From the NCBI GenBank assembly GCA_030535715.1, contig JAUNRL010000078.1, forward strand, positions 223-5,323: a DNA stretch of 5,101 nt, given 5' to 3'. The DNA is from Bacillota bacterium (GTDB taxonomy: Bacteria > Bacillota > Clostridia > Peptostreptococcales > Anaerovoracaceae). The notes below the pieces were generated by a model. The model made no database searches. It saw only the letters and a program-made list of their open reading frames with translations, and was not told where the DNA came from. Positions 4,449-5,101 of the stretch are shown here, in pieces. Position numbers and translations under genes: made by a program. Position 1 is the stretch's first letter. Each line of letters begins with the position of its first letter.

Positions 4449-5101
4449 GTGAAATTAAAAAAATTGTTAGCACTCATGGTTGCGGCCTTCACGCTGATCG
4501 CAGCGACTTCGGTTTCGTTTGCGACTACAACTGAACCCGCTAAAGGCACACCGGGAACGGAAAGTAATCCCGCACAGGCAGCGGTAGGTAAGCTTCTTCA
4601 GGTCCCTGAAGGAACAACGCTCGATAGCAATCAGTCATTTACATTCAGTTTTGCGCAGCAGACAGATGTTACCCTGAACGATGCGAGTGGTCACACCATC
4701 CCGATCACTTCGACCGCGGTGAATATTGACCCTAAATCGCTGACCATCAAAAAGAACTCCACTTACCAGGAGACTGCCAATGGAACCACGACCTATGGTG
4801 CACAGACTGGAAACATTTTTGATGGAGTCACCTTCCCAAACGCCGGTGTCTATGCCTATAAGGTAACAGAGGATAAGCCTGCGGACGCAACAGCTAATGA
4901 AAATGGCAGCGGAACACTTATCAGCACGATTACGCAAGATGGAACCAAATATAAGGTGACAAAGCAGTATTCCGGTGCTGAGTACATGATGTATGTGTAC
5001 GTAAAGAACAAGGAAGACGGAAGCGGCACATATGTTGCAGCCGTCGGCATTGAAATGACCAAGGGAGATGGAATCCCGGGAACAGAAGGCACAGAAGGCA
5101 C
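4449..5101 (+). CDS. Secreted pilin-like surface protein with Spy0128/FctA-type domain, 5' part
   Basis: The frame is open from GTG 4449 to the window end, giving 217 residues without a stop; the 3' end is missing. Residues 1-25 are a signal peptide: KLKK, then a hydrophobic core, then a likely cleavage after SFA (Ala25). A Thr/Pro/Gly-rich spacer (26-45) follows. From about residue 46 the pattern VGKLLQVPEGTT, FTFSF, IFDGVTFPNAGVYAYKVTED and KYKVTKQYSGAEYMMYVYV matches the Spy0128/FctA family, the immunoglobulin-like pilin domain that forms Lys-Asn isopeptide bonds. Lys48 in the first strand and Glu141 in YKVTED are candidates for the bond-forming Lys and the catalytic Glu. The partner Asn would be expected in the last strand, apparently beyond the window. 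The visible part ends in a Gly/Thr/Glu repeat. It uses more A/T at third positions than the ech genes, and is transcribed separately after a terminator. A wall-sorting LPXTG signal would be expected downstream. The exact role (pilus subunit or adhesin) is unknown. Confidence 0.82.
   Translation, partial: MKLKKLLALMVAAFTLIAATSVSFATTTEPAKGTPGTESNPAQAAVGKLLQVPEGTTLDSNQSFTFSFAQQTDVTLNDASGHTIPITSTAVNIDPKSLTIKKNSTYQETANGTTTYGAQTGNIFDGVTFPNAGVYAYKVTEDKPADATANENGSGTLISTITQDGTKYKVTKQYSGAEYMMYVYVKNKEDGSGTYVAAVGIEMTKGDGIPGTEGTEG
5082..5099 (+). repeat. Start of a short tandem repeat coding for Thr-Glu-Gly
   Basis: ACAGAAGGC occurs twice in tandem and a third copy may begin at 5100 (AC at the window edge). 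In frame it codes for TEG-TEG. This may be the start of a longer low-complexity linker in the surface protein; only two full copies are visible. Confidence 0.55.

Noticed and set aside
4228..4549. Minus-strand frames in the intergenic region and over the surface-gene start
   Set aside because: Short, without ribosome binding sites or recognisable motifs, crossing the ech terminator or opposing the signal-peptide coding region.

Overview
The window carries the downstream two-thirds of an energy-converting [NiFe]-hydrogenase operon of the Ech type (group 4, ferredoxin-linked). It is followed by a transcription terminator and the 5' part of an unrelated gene for a secreted, pilin-like surface protein. 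Strong AGGAGG-like ribosome binding sites, a Gram-positive style signal peptide and a Spy0128-like surface domain suggest an anaerobic, fermentative Firmicute (Clostridia-like, host-associated or gut-type). That assignment is inference; no marker gene is present to fix the taxon.

Region 1 (1-4153, all + strand) holds, in the order known from Methanosarcina barkeri, echA (3' part only), echB, echC, echD, echE and echF. Spacing is tight: two TAATG stop/start overlaps (A/B and C/D) and gaps of 7-17 bases elsewhere, so this is one transcription unit. EchA (NuoL-like antiporter subunit) and EchB (NuoH-like) form the membrane arm. EchC (NuoB-like, proximal [4Fe-4S] cluster), EchD (NuoC-like), EchE (NiFe large subunit) and EchF (2[4Fe-4S] ferredoxin-like) form the cytoplasmic arm. 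Electrons should pass from reduced ferredoxin through EchF and EchC to the NiFe site in EchE, where protons are reduced to H2, with ion pumping by EchA/B. All expected nickel and cluster cysteines are present, so it looks catalytically competent. Three features stand out: EchE ends three residues after its last nickel-ligand cysteine, EchF carries a long Pro/Ala linker plus an extra helical C-terminal domain, and EchC has an Ala/Glu-rich tail.

Region 2 (4154-4448) is non-coding. It contains a GC-rich hairpin and then a canonical intrinsic terminator (stem 4219-4246 followed by a T-rich stretch) that ends the ech operon. After that comes a roughly 200-base A/T-richer leader with a seven-G tract, only weak promoter-like hexamers, and an A/T stem-loop just before the next ribosome binding site.

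Region 3 (4449-5101, running off the window) is a GTG-initiated gene on the + strand for a protein with a signal peptide and a Spy0128/FctA-like (isopeptide-forming pilin) domain. It is functionally separate from the hydrogenase.
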